NCBI GenBank assembly: GCA_902594335.1
Contig: CACJLY010000001.1
Span: 62,001-126,000, forward strand
Length of the DNA: 64,000 bases
Reading direction: 5' to 3'
Source: an uncultured Pelagibacteraceae bacterium
GTDB taxonomy: Bacteria; Pseudomonadota; Alphaproteobacteria; Pelagibacterales; Pelagibacteraceae
The notes below the pieces were generated by a model that searched no databases, was not told the origin of the DNA, and saw only the letters and a program-made list of their open reading frames with translations. Shown here piece by piece: positions 30,656 through 39,042 of this stretch (position 1 is the stretch's first letter; every line of letters starts with the position of its first letter). The translations under genes were made by a program, and so were the position numbers.

Positions 30656-31732
30656 ATGTATTTTTTAAAAAAAAATATATCAAATTGTTTATATATATTT
30701 TTTATATTTTTAACCTTTAATTTTATAGAGTTTTCCACAAAAAAGGTACTTGCTAAAACTTTTGTTGTTTCAAAAATTGAAGTTGAGGAAAAATATAATC
30801 TTAATTTTAATAAACTTAAAGTTATGGACAGAGGCTTTAAAAAAGCATTTGAAAATATCTCTCAAATGATACTTGAGAGAAAAGATCTTGATAAAATCAG
30901 AAATACGTCAATTAACGATATTAAGAAATTAATCGAAAACTTTTCAATATTGGATGAAAAATTTATAAATCAAAAATATAAAAATATTATGGAGGTAGAA
31001 TTTAATAAAAAAAAGTTAATTAAATTCTTAGATGCTAAAAATATAACTATTTCATTACCAAAAAAAATAGATGTTTTATTAATACCAGTTCTAGTTGATT
31101 TAGAAACGAATAATTTTAATTATTTAAGCGAAAACACTTTTGCAAAAAATTGGCAAAGTATTGAAAAAAATTATTTTCAAATTACTTATATCATGCCAAA
31201 CGAGGATGTAGAAGATTATTTAATTATAAAAAATAACTTACAAAATATTGAAAATTACAATTTCAAAAAAATATTAAAAAAATATTATTCAGAAAATTTT
31301 ATAATAATGATAATTTTTAAAAGAAAAAATAATATTAAATTTTATTCAAAAATTAATTTTGACGATAAGTTTGAAATATTAAGTAAAAGTTTTATAGATA
31401 AAAATATAGAAGATCAAACAGATTTAAATTCAATGATACTAAATATAAAAAACAAATATGAAGATAATTGGAAATCTATAAATAAAATGAGTCCATCTAC
31501 ATCTGTTCCAATCCGATTATCAGTAGAGTCAAATAATACAGAAAAATCTTTGAAATTAGAAAATGCTTTGGTTAATTTAGATTTTGTAAATAGCTATAAT
31601 ATTGAAAAGTTTGATAGTAAAATAATCATATATAAAGTTAATTACAGCAGTAGTCCAAAAAGATTTTTAAAAGATATTTTATCTTACGATATTAGTATTG
31701 ACACATCCTCAAGCAACTGGAAAATAAAATGA
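30656..31732 (+). CDS. DUF2066 domain-containing protein
   Basis: Signal/TM N-terminus from ATG 30656, genomic context purM|DUF2066-hda seen in alphaproteobacteria. Confidence 0.65.
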   Translation: MYFLKKNISNCLYIFFIFLTFNFIEFSTKKVLAKTFVVSKIEVEEKYNLNFNKLKVMDRGFKKAFENISQMILERKDLDKIRNTSINDIKKLIENFSILDEKFINQKYKNIMEVEFNKKKLIKFLDAKNITISLPKKIDVLLIPVLVDLETNNFNYLSENTFAKNWQSIEKNYFQITYIMPNEDVEDYLIIKNNLQNIENYNFKKILKKYYSENFIIMIIFKRKNNIKFYSKINFDDKFEILSKSFIDKNIEDQTDLNSMILNIKNKYEDNWKSINKMSPSTSVPIRLSVESNNTEKSLKLENALVNLDFVNSYNIEKFDSKIIIYKVNYSSSPKRFLKDILSYDISIDTSSSNWKIK

Positions 31733-32385
31733 GTGAATTAAATCAATTACTTCTAGACTTTGATTATAAAACTAATTTTAATGAACATGATTTTTATTTA
31801 TCAAAAAGTAATTCTAACGCATTTAATTTGATAAATAGATGGCCTGACTGGGATAAAAAAATATTAAATATTTCGGGTGAAAAATTCTCTGGAAAAAGTC
31901 ACCTAGCAAATATCTTTAAGTTAAAATCTAAAGCATTTTTAGTCAAAGGAAATGAGATCAATAATTCAATTTTTAAAAGTATTAAATTACATGAAAGTAT
32001 AATTATTGATGATTTTGAAGAATGTAATCAGGAAGAAATACTTTATTCAATTTTTAACCTAATAGATCAGGACAGTAAGTATTTGTTGATAAATTCATTA
32101 AGACCGATTAATGAAATTAATTATAAACTACCTGATTTAACCTCAAGATCAAAGAATTGTCTTTACGCCTTAATTGAAAATCCAGATGATGAATTACTTT
32201 TTGCTATAATTTTAAAGAATTTTTCTGATCGCCAGATTAAAATTGAAAAAAAAATAATAAATTTCATAATTAGTAGAATTGATAGATCTTATAGAAAAAT
32301 TGATGAATTTATATATAAGATTGACGAATTAAGTTTAAAAAAAAAAAAACCAATTAATTTAAAAACCATAAAAGAGATTTTGTAA
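31729..32385 (+). CDS. hda: DnaA-related regulatory ATPase (Hda/HdaA)
   Basis: WPDWDKKILNISGEKFSGKSHLANIF, IIIDDFEE, LPDLTSRSKN; short DnaA-like AAA+ without DNA-binding domain IV. Confidence 0.88.
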   Translation: MSELNQLLLDFDYKTNFNEHDFYLSKSNSNAFNLINRWPDWDKKILNISGEKFSGKSHLANIFKLKSKAFLVKGNEINNSIFKSIKLHESIIIDDFEECNQEEILYSIFNLIDQDSKYLLINSLRPINEINYKLPDLTSRSKNCLYALIENPDDELLFAIILKNFSDRQIKIEKKIINFIISRIDRSYRKIDEFIYKIDELSLKKKKPINLKTIKEIL

Positions 32386-32386
32386 A

Positions 32387-34171
32387 TTGAATAAATATAG
32401 AACTCATACTTGCGGGGAATTAACTAAGTTACATAAAGAAAAGGAAATTTCTTTATCTGGTTGGATTAACAAAAAAAGAGACCATGGAAATCTTTTATTT
32501 ATAGATTTAAGAGATAATTTTGGAATTACTCAATGTGTTATAGACAAAAGTAATGAAATATTTAAGAAAATTGAAAAAATTTCTTTGGAAACAGTAATTA
32601 AAATTACGGGAATAGTTATTGAGAGATCAAAAGAAACAATAAATAAAAATATTTCTACTGGCGAAATAGAAGTCAAAATCAATAATATTAATATTCTTGG
32701 CGAAACTAAAGAATTACCAATGCCAGTTTTTTCAGATCAAGAATATGCTGAGGAAATAAGACTCAAGTATAGATTTTTAGATTTAAGAAGAAAAAAAATA
32801 CATCAAAATATTATCTTAAGATCAAAAGTAATCTCATTTATTAGAAATGAGATGCAAAAACTTGGTTTTTTAGAATTTCAAACCCCCATATTAACTTCTT
32901 CTAGTCCTGAAGGCGCAAGAGATTTTCTTGTTCCAAGTAGATTAAATCCTGGGAAATTTTATGCTTTACCACAAGCACCCCAACAATTTAAGCAACTCAT
33001 AATGGTTTCAGGGTTTGACAAATATTTTCAAATAGCACCATGTTTCAGAGATGAGGATGCAAGAGCAGATAGAAGTCCTGGAGAATTTTATCAATTAGAT
33101 GTTGAAATGTCTTTTGTTGAACAAGAAGATGTTTTTGATGTGATAGAAACTTTATTTTTAAAATTATTTAAAACATTTAGTAACAAAAAAATCCTTCATG
33201 AAAAGTTTCCAAGGATTACCTTTGAAGATGCAATGCTTAAATATGGATCAGACAAGCCCGATTTAAGAAATCCGTTAGAAATTACAGATTTAACAAATAT
33301 TTTTAAGAGAGAGGATGTAAAATTTGAAATATTTAAGAAATTAATTAAAAAAGGCTCAATTGTTAGAGCGTTAATTACCAAAAATACAAAGGATAAACCT
33401 AGAAGTTTCTTTGATGGAATTGATAAATGGGCAAAAGATCAAGGTTCTTCTGGTCTTGCATATTTTACGTTAGAAAAAGAAGATAATGTCAGTGCGAAAG
33501 GTCCAATTGGAAAATTTTTTTCAGAAACTTCATTGATGGAAATTATTAATCAAACAAAAGCAAATATCGGAGATACTATTTTTCTTTCTTGTGGAAAAAA
33601 AGATGATGTAGAAAAAATATTAAGTGTTGCGAGAAACAAAATAGCTGAGGATTTAGATTTAATTGATAACGAAACATTTTCATTTTGTTGGATTGTTGAT
33701 TATCCTATGTATGAGATTGATGAAACAACAAAAAAAATTAAATTTAGTCATAATCCGTTTTCTATGCCACAAGGAGAAATAAATAAACTAGACCTTTCTA
33801 ATCCTTTAAATATTAAAGCCTATCAATATGATATTGTTTGTAATGGTATTGAGCTATCATCAGGGGCTATAAGAAACCATGTTCCTGAATTAATGTATAA
33901 ATTATTTGAAACTGCTGGTTATTCAAAAAATGACATTAATAATAAATTTAGTGGAATGATAAATGCCTTAAGTTATGGAGCACCACCTCATGGAGGAATA
34001 GCCCCAGGGATTGATAGAATTGTTATGCTTTTAGCAAATGAAAAAAACATTAGAGAAGTTACCATGTTCCCAATGAACCAAAATGCACAAGATTTGATGA
34101 TGAATGCACCATCTGAAATCTCAGATGATCAATTAAAAGAGTTAAATTTAACTATTAAAAAGAAAAAATAA
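32387..34171 (+). CDS. aspS: Aspartyl-tRNA synthetase (TTG start)
   Basis: YRTHTCGEL, LSGWINKKRDHGNLLFIDLRD, FRDEDARADRSPGEFYQLDVEMSF, GGIAPGIDRIVMLLA. Confidence 0.96.
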   Translation: MNKYRTHTCGELTKLHKEKEISLSGWINKKRDHGNLLFIDLRDNFGITQCVIDKSNEIFKKIEKISLETVIKITGIVIERSKETINKNISTGEIEVKINNINILGETKELPMPVFSDQEYAEEIRLKYRFLDLRRKKIHQNIILRSKVISFIRNEMQKLGFLEFQTPILTSSSPEGARDFLVPSRLNPGKFYALPQAPQQFKQLIMVSGFDKYFQIAPCFRDEDARADRSPGEFYQLDVEMSFVEQEDVFDVIETLFLKLFKTFSNKKILHEKFPRITFEDAMLKYGSDKPDLRNPLEITDLTNIFKREDVKFEIFKKLIKKGSIVRALITKNTKDKPRSFFDGIDKWAKDQGSSGLAYFTLEKEDNVSAKGPIGKFFSETSLMEIINQTKANIGDTIFLSCGKKDDVEKILSVARNKIAEDLDLIDNETFSFCWIVDYPMYEIDETTKKIKFSHNPFSMPQGEINKLDLSNPLNIKAYQYDIVCNGIELSSGAIRNHVPELMYKLFETAGYSKNDINNKFSGMINALSYGAPPHGGIAPGIDRIVMLLANEKNIREVTMFPMNQNAQDLMMNAPSEISDDQLKELNLTIKKKK

Positions 34172-34996
34172 TTATTTCTTCCCTTTAAGATTTATTTTTA
34201 TATCTGATAAATCTACTAATTTTTTTTTATAATTGCTTCTTACGAAACCTTTACTTGTTATGTCTTTTACTAATTTTAAAAATTGAGTTTTATCTTCGCT
34301 ATTTTCGTCTGCTACAGTTTCATCCAAGTTTTCAGATCCTCCGATAGAGGGAGTATGAGCAAGATCTTCTCTGTTTAGATATGATATTGCTAATTCTCTA
34401 AATATATAATCTAGAATTGATGATGCACTTAATATTCTATCATTACCAAATACTTTTCCTGATGGTTCAAATTTAGTATCTACAAAGGCATTTACAAACT
34501 CATCCAATGGCACCCCGTATTGCAATCCAAGAGAAACTGCTATTGCAAAGTTGTTCATTGTTGCTTTTACTAGTTCACCTTCTTTACTAGTATCTATAAA
34601 TATTTCACCTATTTTACCATCCTCATACTCACCTGTATGTAGGTATACTTTATGATTTCCAATTGATGCCTTTTGTATATATCCCTTTCTTCTATCTGGC
34701 ATACTAAATCTTCTGCTATTATTATCTTTAATATTTTTAGTTAACATTTCTTGATTAATTTTAAGACTATTTTTTTGCTCAGGTTGAGACAGTTCTTTTT
34801 CAACAACATTTATGTTGTTTTTTTCAATTTTTTCTAAATTTTTAGTTTTTCTGTTATCTAGTTTTACATCTAGTATTTCAAATTTTCCATCATCTCTTTT
34901 CTCTATATTTTGTATATTTTTTTCATCTATATCATCAAGATAATGACTTACTTTGAAACTACAAGTATAGTAAGTCTCTACTAAATATTTTGCCAT
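34172..34996 (-). CDS. Free-standing NrdJ C-terminal/TSCPD-like domain protein
   Basis: [106 protein letters not shown] resembles the C-terminal region of class II ribonucleotide reductases; no barrel domain present. Confidence 0.75.
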   Translation of the reverse strand: MAKYLVETYYTCSFKVSHYLDDIDEKNIQNIEKRDDGKFEILDVKLDNRKTKNLEKIEKNNINVVEKELSQPEQKNSLKINQEMLTKNIKDNNSRRFSMPDRRKGYIQKASIGNHKVYLHTGEYEDGKIGEIFIDTSKEGELVKATMNNFAIAVSLGLQYGVPLDEFVNAFVDTKFEPSGKVFGNDRILSASSILDYIFRELAISYLNREDLAHTPSIGGSENLDETVADENSEDKTQFLKLVKDITSKGFVRSNYKKKLVDLSDIKINLKGKK

Positions 34997-35113
34997 TTAA
35001 TTTCCTTATTTATTTATAAAATTGAATCTTAAAGATATAATGTATATAGAAATTTAAAATTTTAGTCTAACTTAATTTTTACAATTTTAAATTGAAAAAT
35101 AAAAAAAATTTTT

Positions 35114-35473
35114 ATGTTGACAGTATTAAAACAAATTTTTACCTGGTGGAATCATCAGACATTTGGAACAAGATTACAAATATTTTTTTCAGGAAAACTA
35201 GTAGGTGAAGATAAAAATGGAAATAAATATTATGAAAGTAAATCAGGAAGAAGATGGGTCATTTATAATGGTGAAGTTGAGGCATCCAAAATACCTAATG
35301 AATGGTATTCATGGATGCATTACATGAATAATAAAATTGAAAATGACCATAATTTAAAAAAGTATGATTGGCAGAAAGAACATTTATCTAATCAAACAGG
35401 ATCAGAAAATTCATATCATCCAAAAAAATATAATAATGTTGTTAAAAAAAAATATAAAAGCTGGAAAAGTTAA
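35114..35473 (+). CDS. NADH:ubiquinone oxidoreductase NDUFA12 (B17.2) family protein
   Basis: WWNHQTFGTRLQIFFSGKLVGEDKNGNKYYESKSGRRWVIYNGEVEASKIPNEWYSWMHY. Confidence 0.9.
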   Translation: MLTVLKQIFTWWNHQTFGTRLQIFFSGKLVGEDKNGNKYYESKSGRRWVIYNGEVEASKIPNEWYSWMHYMNNKIENDHNLKKYDWQKEHLSNQTGSENSYHPKKYNNVVKKKYKSWKS

Positions 35474-35840
35474 TTTTTTATTAGCAACAGTTTTATTTAT
35501 TATTATGTCAAATAACATAAATGCCAAGCCCCTGCCAAAAAGTGAAACAACCGCGGAGTTAAGTGTTCTTGATAAGGTAAGTTCAAAAAATACAAGTATA
35601 AAAATTAAAGTTGGAGAAGAATTTTCTTTTCAAAATTTAAATATAAAAGTTTTAAAATGTTATAATTCAGAATTTGATGATGACCCAGAAGTCATGGCTT
35701 ATATGCAAGTAAAGGATAATACAATGAATAATAATGATAGAGTATTTATTTTTAATGATTGGACATTTGCATCAAGTCCATCGATTAGACCATTCGATCA
35801 TCCGGTTTATGATGTTTGGTTAAAAAAATGTTACAGTTAA
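35436..35840 (+). CDS. DUF2155 domain-containing periplasmic protein
   Basis: Signal peptide MLLKKNIKAGKVNFLLATVLFIIMSNNINAKP; VLDKVSSKNTSIKIKVGEEFSFQNLNIKVLKC...WTFASSPSIRPFDHPVYDVWLKKC. Start trimmed to ATG 35436; overlaps NDUFA12 by 38 bp. Confidence 0.85.
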   Translation: MLLKKNIKAGKVNFLLATVLFIIMSNNINAKPLPKSETTAELSVLDKVSSKNTSIKIKVGEEFSFQNLNIKVLKCYNSEFDDDPEVMAYMQVKDNTMNNNDRVFIFNDWTFASSPSIRPFDHPVYDVWLKKCYS

Positions 35841-37174
35841 ATAACTTTTTCTTTATCTAACCAGCTTACATTGAAGTCAGATTTGATAAATTTTTTGCTA
35901 TTAAGTAAAACTTTATGTAGTTTTATTGTAGTTGTTATTCCATCGATTACAAACTCATCAAGGGATCTTAACATTCTTTGAATTGCCTCTTCTCTGTTTC
36001 TACCATGTGTTATCACTTTACAAACCATACTGTCGTAATAGGGTGTAATTTTATATCCTTGGTAGATAGATCCATCAACTCTTGTCCTAAAGCCAGATGG
36101 TTGATGACACATACCTATTTTGCCTGGTGAAGGTTGAAAATTGTTACTTGGATCCTCAGCATTAATTCGGCACTCTATTGCATGACCTCTTGGGTTTATA
36201 TCGCTTTGTTTCAAAGCTGTATCACCCGAAAAAGCTATCCATATTTGCTCTTTTATGATGTCAATTCCTGTAACCATCTCTGTTACTGGATGCTCAACTT
36301 GAACTCTTGTATTCATCTCTAAAAAATAAAATTTTCCATCTTCATATATAAATTCAACTGTTCCAGCACCTTCATAACCAATTTTACTAACCATACTAAC
36401 AGTCTTCTCAAAAAGATCTTTTCTAATATTATCATCTAAAACTGGACTAGGAGTTTCTTCTATTAGTTTTTGATGCCTTCGCTGAACTGAACAATCTCTC
36501 TCATGTAAATGAACAGTTCTATTCTTACCCGATAAAACCTGAACCTCAATATGTCTCGGATTTTGAAAGAATTTTTCAATATAAACCTCATCATTTCCAA
36601 AAAATTTTTTTGCTTCTTGTTTAGCTGTTAAAAATAGATCTTTAAATTCTTCTTGCTTATTAACAATTTTCATTCCTTTTCCACCTCCACCACCTGAGGC
36701 CTTTATTAAAACTGGAAATCCTATCTTTTCACATATTTTTTTTGCTTCGTTCATATCTTTAATACCACCTTCAGAGCCTTCAATTACTGGAAGTCCATAT
36801 TCCTTTGCAACTTTTTTAGCTTCAATTTTATCTCCCATCATTTTTATTAAGTTTGATGAAGGACCTATAAATTTAATATCATTCTCCTCTAATATTTTTG
36901 CAAACTCAAAATTTTCAGATAAAAAACCATAACCAGGATGGACAGCTTCAGAACCAGTCAGTTCAATTGCAGACATAATCGCAGGAATATTTAAATAACT
37001 AAATGTTGGTTGATGAGGACCTACACAAATACTTTCATCAGCTAATCTAACATGCATACTTTCTCTATCCACATCTGAGTGAATAGCTACAGTCGCAATA
37101 CCCCACTCTTTACAGGCTCTAATTATACGTACAGCTATTTCTCCTCTATTAGCTATAAGTATTTTTTTGAACAT
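35837..37174 (-). CDS. accC: Acetyl-CoA carboxylase biotin carboxylase subunit
   Basis: MFKKILIANRGEIAVRIIRAC, KASGGGGGKGM, EMNTRVQVEHPVTEM, ECRINAEDP. Confidence 0.97.
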   Translation of the reverse strand: MFKKILIANRGEIAVRIIRACKEWGIATVAIHSDVDRESMHVRLADESICVGPHQPTFSYLNIPAIMSAIELTGSEAVHPGYGFLSENFEFAKILEENDIKFIGPSSNLIKMMGDKIEAKKVAKEYGLPVIEGSEGGIKDMNEAKKICEKIGFPVLIKASGGGGGKGMKIVNKQEEFKDLFLTAKQEAKKFFGNDEVYIEKFFQNPRHIEVQVLSGKNRTVHLHERDCSVQRRHQKLIEETPSPVLDDNIRKDLFEKTVSMVSKIGYEGAGTVEFIYEDGKFYFLEMNTRVQVEHPVTEMVTGIDIIKEQIWIAFSGDTALKQSDINPRGHAIECRINAEDPSNNFQPSPGKIGMCHQPSGFRTRVDGSIYQGYKITPYYDSMVCKVITHGRNREEAIQRMLRSLDEFVIDGITTTIKLHKVLLNSKKFIKSDFNVSWLDKEKVI

Positions 37175-37178
37175 TTAT

Positions 37179-37601
37179 TTAATTTATAGTTGCTATAGTT
37201 TGACCAAACTCAACAGGTTGGCCATCTTCAACAGTAATTTCTTTTACAACTCCATCTAGTGGGCTGGGCACATGATTCATAGTTTTCATTGCTTCAACAA
37301 TCATGATTGTATCTCCTTTTTTAATTTTTTGACCTATCTCAATAAATTTTTTGCCACCCGGTTCTGGAGCAAGGTAAGCAGTTCCAATTATAGGTGAGGC
37401 AATTTTTTTAGAGTTATCAATTGAAACTTCATCTTTTATGGTCATTACCTCATTTGTAGGCGCTAAAGGTTCTGTATTTTTTGATATTCTAGATTTTGAA
37501 ACTTTAACCTTAATATCTTTTTCAGTATATTCTATTTCAGTGAGATTAAATTCTTCTAAATAATCATTTAATTCTTTAATAATATTTTTATTAATTTTCA
37601 T
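37179..37601 (-). CDS. accB: Biotin carboxyl carrier protein
   Basis: EAMKTMNHVPSPLDGVV biotinylation site; adjacent to accC. Confidence 0.96.
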   Translation of the reverse strand: MKINKNIIKELNDYLEEFNLTEIEYTEKDIKVKVSKSRISKNTEPLAPTNEVMTIKDEVSIDNSKKIASPIIGTAYLAPEPGGKKFIEIGQKIKKGDTIMIVEAMKTMNHVPSPLDGVVKEITVEDGQPVEFGQTIATIN

Positions 37602-38034
37602 TTGTTAAGATTTCATGCATAGAGTTTATGGCTAAAATATAGCCATTTATACCTAATCCACAAATTATACCAGTAACAACTGCACTAATAAGCGACTTAT
37701 GCCTGAAATCCTCTCTCTTATAAATATTTGATATATGAAGTTCTATAATAGGTTTTTTAAAAATATCTAAAGCATCTCTTATAGCAACCGATGAATGACT
37801 ATATCCAGCAGCATTTATTATAATTCCATCATGTGTTTTACGAGCATCTTGAATAATATTTACAATATCTCCTTCGACATTTGATTGTTTTATCTCAACA
37901 TCGATATTCAAATCTTTCGCCCTTTTTAAACAAATTTCTTCTAAATATTTATAGTCTTTGTTACCATATTGAGTTTGTTCTCTTTCACCTAATAGATTAA
38001 GATTAGGACCATTAATTATTAATAATTTACTCAT
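37591..38034 (-). CDS. aroQ: 3-dehydroquinate dehydratase type II
   Basis: LLIINGPNLNLLGEREQTQYG, NAAGYSHSSVAIRDAL, ELHISNIYKREDFRHKS. Start trimmed to ATG at 38032-38034 (ORF track start 38211 lies inside thiS). Confidence 0.95.
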   Translation of the reverse strand: MSKLLIINGPNLNLLGEREQTQYGNKDYKYLEEICLKRAKDLNIDVEIKQSNVEGDIVNIIQDARKTHDGIIINAAGYSHSSVAIRDALDIFKKPIIELHISNIYKREDFRHKSLISAVVTGIICGLGINGYILAINSMHEILTNEN

Positions 38035-38050
38035 TAAAACTTTATAATAT

Positions 38051-38269
38051 ATGAATAAAAAAAATAAAATAAAAATAGTAGTTAATGGCAAGCTTTTGAC
38101 TGTAAATCTAAAATTTTCTTTAAAAAATCTTATTGAAAAGTTAAAAACTCCTATTAATAAAATAGCAATAGAATTAAATGAAGAAATAGTTGATAAAAAA
38201 AAATTAAACAAAATTTTTTTAAAAAATAAAGATAAAATAGAAATAGTTCATTTTATAGGTGGTGGCTAG
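38051..38269 (+). CDS. thiS: Sulfur carrier protein ThiS
   Basis: Ubiquitin-like; C-terminal ...EIVHFIGGG; followed by thiG. Confidence 0.9.
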   Translation: MNKKNKIKIVVNGKLLTVNLKFSLKNLIEKLKTPINKIAIELNEEIVDKKKLNKIFLKNKDKIEIVHFIGGG

Positions 38270-39042
38270 TGAAATCAGATATTTTAAAAATTGCAAATAA
38301 AAAATTCAAATCTAGACTTATTGTTGGCACTGGAAAATATAAAAGCATGAAAGAGTGTGCAAATGCTATTAAAATTTCAGGTGCTGAAATTGTAACAGTT
38401 GCTGTAAGAAGAGTTAATATACTAGATAGATCTAAACCTCTATTAATGGATTATATTGATCCTAAAAAAATTATGTACTTACCCAATACTGCCGGATGTT
38501 TTACATCTAAAGATGCATTAAGAACATTAAGACTTGCTAGAGAAATAGGAGGTTGGAAAATAGTAAAATTGGAGGTTTTAGGAGATAAAAAAAATTTATT
38601 CCCAGACATGATTGAAACCCTAAAATCTACTGAAATTTTAACTAAAGAGGGTTTTAAAGTAATGGTTTATTGTAATGACGACCCTCTAATGTGTAAGAGA
38701 TTAGAAAATTCTGGCGCTTCTGCTATTATGCCTCTTGCAGCGCCAATTGGTTCTGGTTTAGGAATTTTAAATAAAACAAATATAAAAATTTTAAGACATC
38801 AAACAAAAATTCCTTTAATAATTGATGCTGGAATAGGGCAGGCCTCAGATGCAGTTGAGGCTATGGAGATGGGCTGTGATGCTGTACTAATTAATACTGC
38901 AATAGCAAAAGCTAAAAAACCTTTTCAAATGGCAGAGGCGATGAAATATGCAGTAATATCTGGAAGAAAATCTTTTCTTTCAGGACGGATTACTCCTAAT
39001 TTTCAAGGATCTCCATCGACGACAAAAAAAGGATTAATTTAA
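38269..39042 (+). CDS. thiG: Thiazole synthase (GTG start)
   Basis: SRLIVGTGKYKS, VTVAVRRVN, PNTAGCFTSKDA, IDAGIGQASDAVEAMEMGCDAVLINTAIA; TAGTG junction with thiS. Confidence 0.96.
   Translation: MKSDILKIANKKFKSRLIVGTGKYKSMKECANAIKISGAEIVTVAVRRVNILDRSKPLLMDYIDPKKIMYLPNTAGCFTSKDALRTLRLAREIGGWKIVKLEVLGDKKNLFPDMIETLKSTEILTKEGFKVMVYCNDDPLMCKRLENSGASAIMPLAAPIGSGLGILNKTNIKILRHQTKIPLIIDAGIGQASDAVEAMEMGCDAVLINTAIAKAKKPFQMAEAMKYAVISGRKSFLSGRITPNFQGSPSTTKKGLI

Noticed and set aside
34997-35113. A/T inverted repeats (e.g. CAATTT-TA-AAATTG) between the TSCPD gene and NDUFA12 gene
   Set aside because: Short A/T-only palindromes are expected by chance at this base composition.
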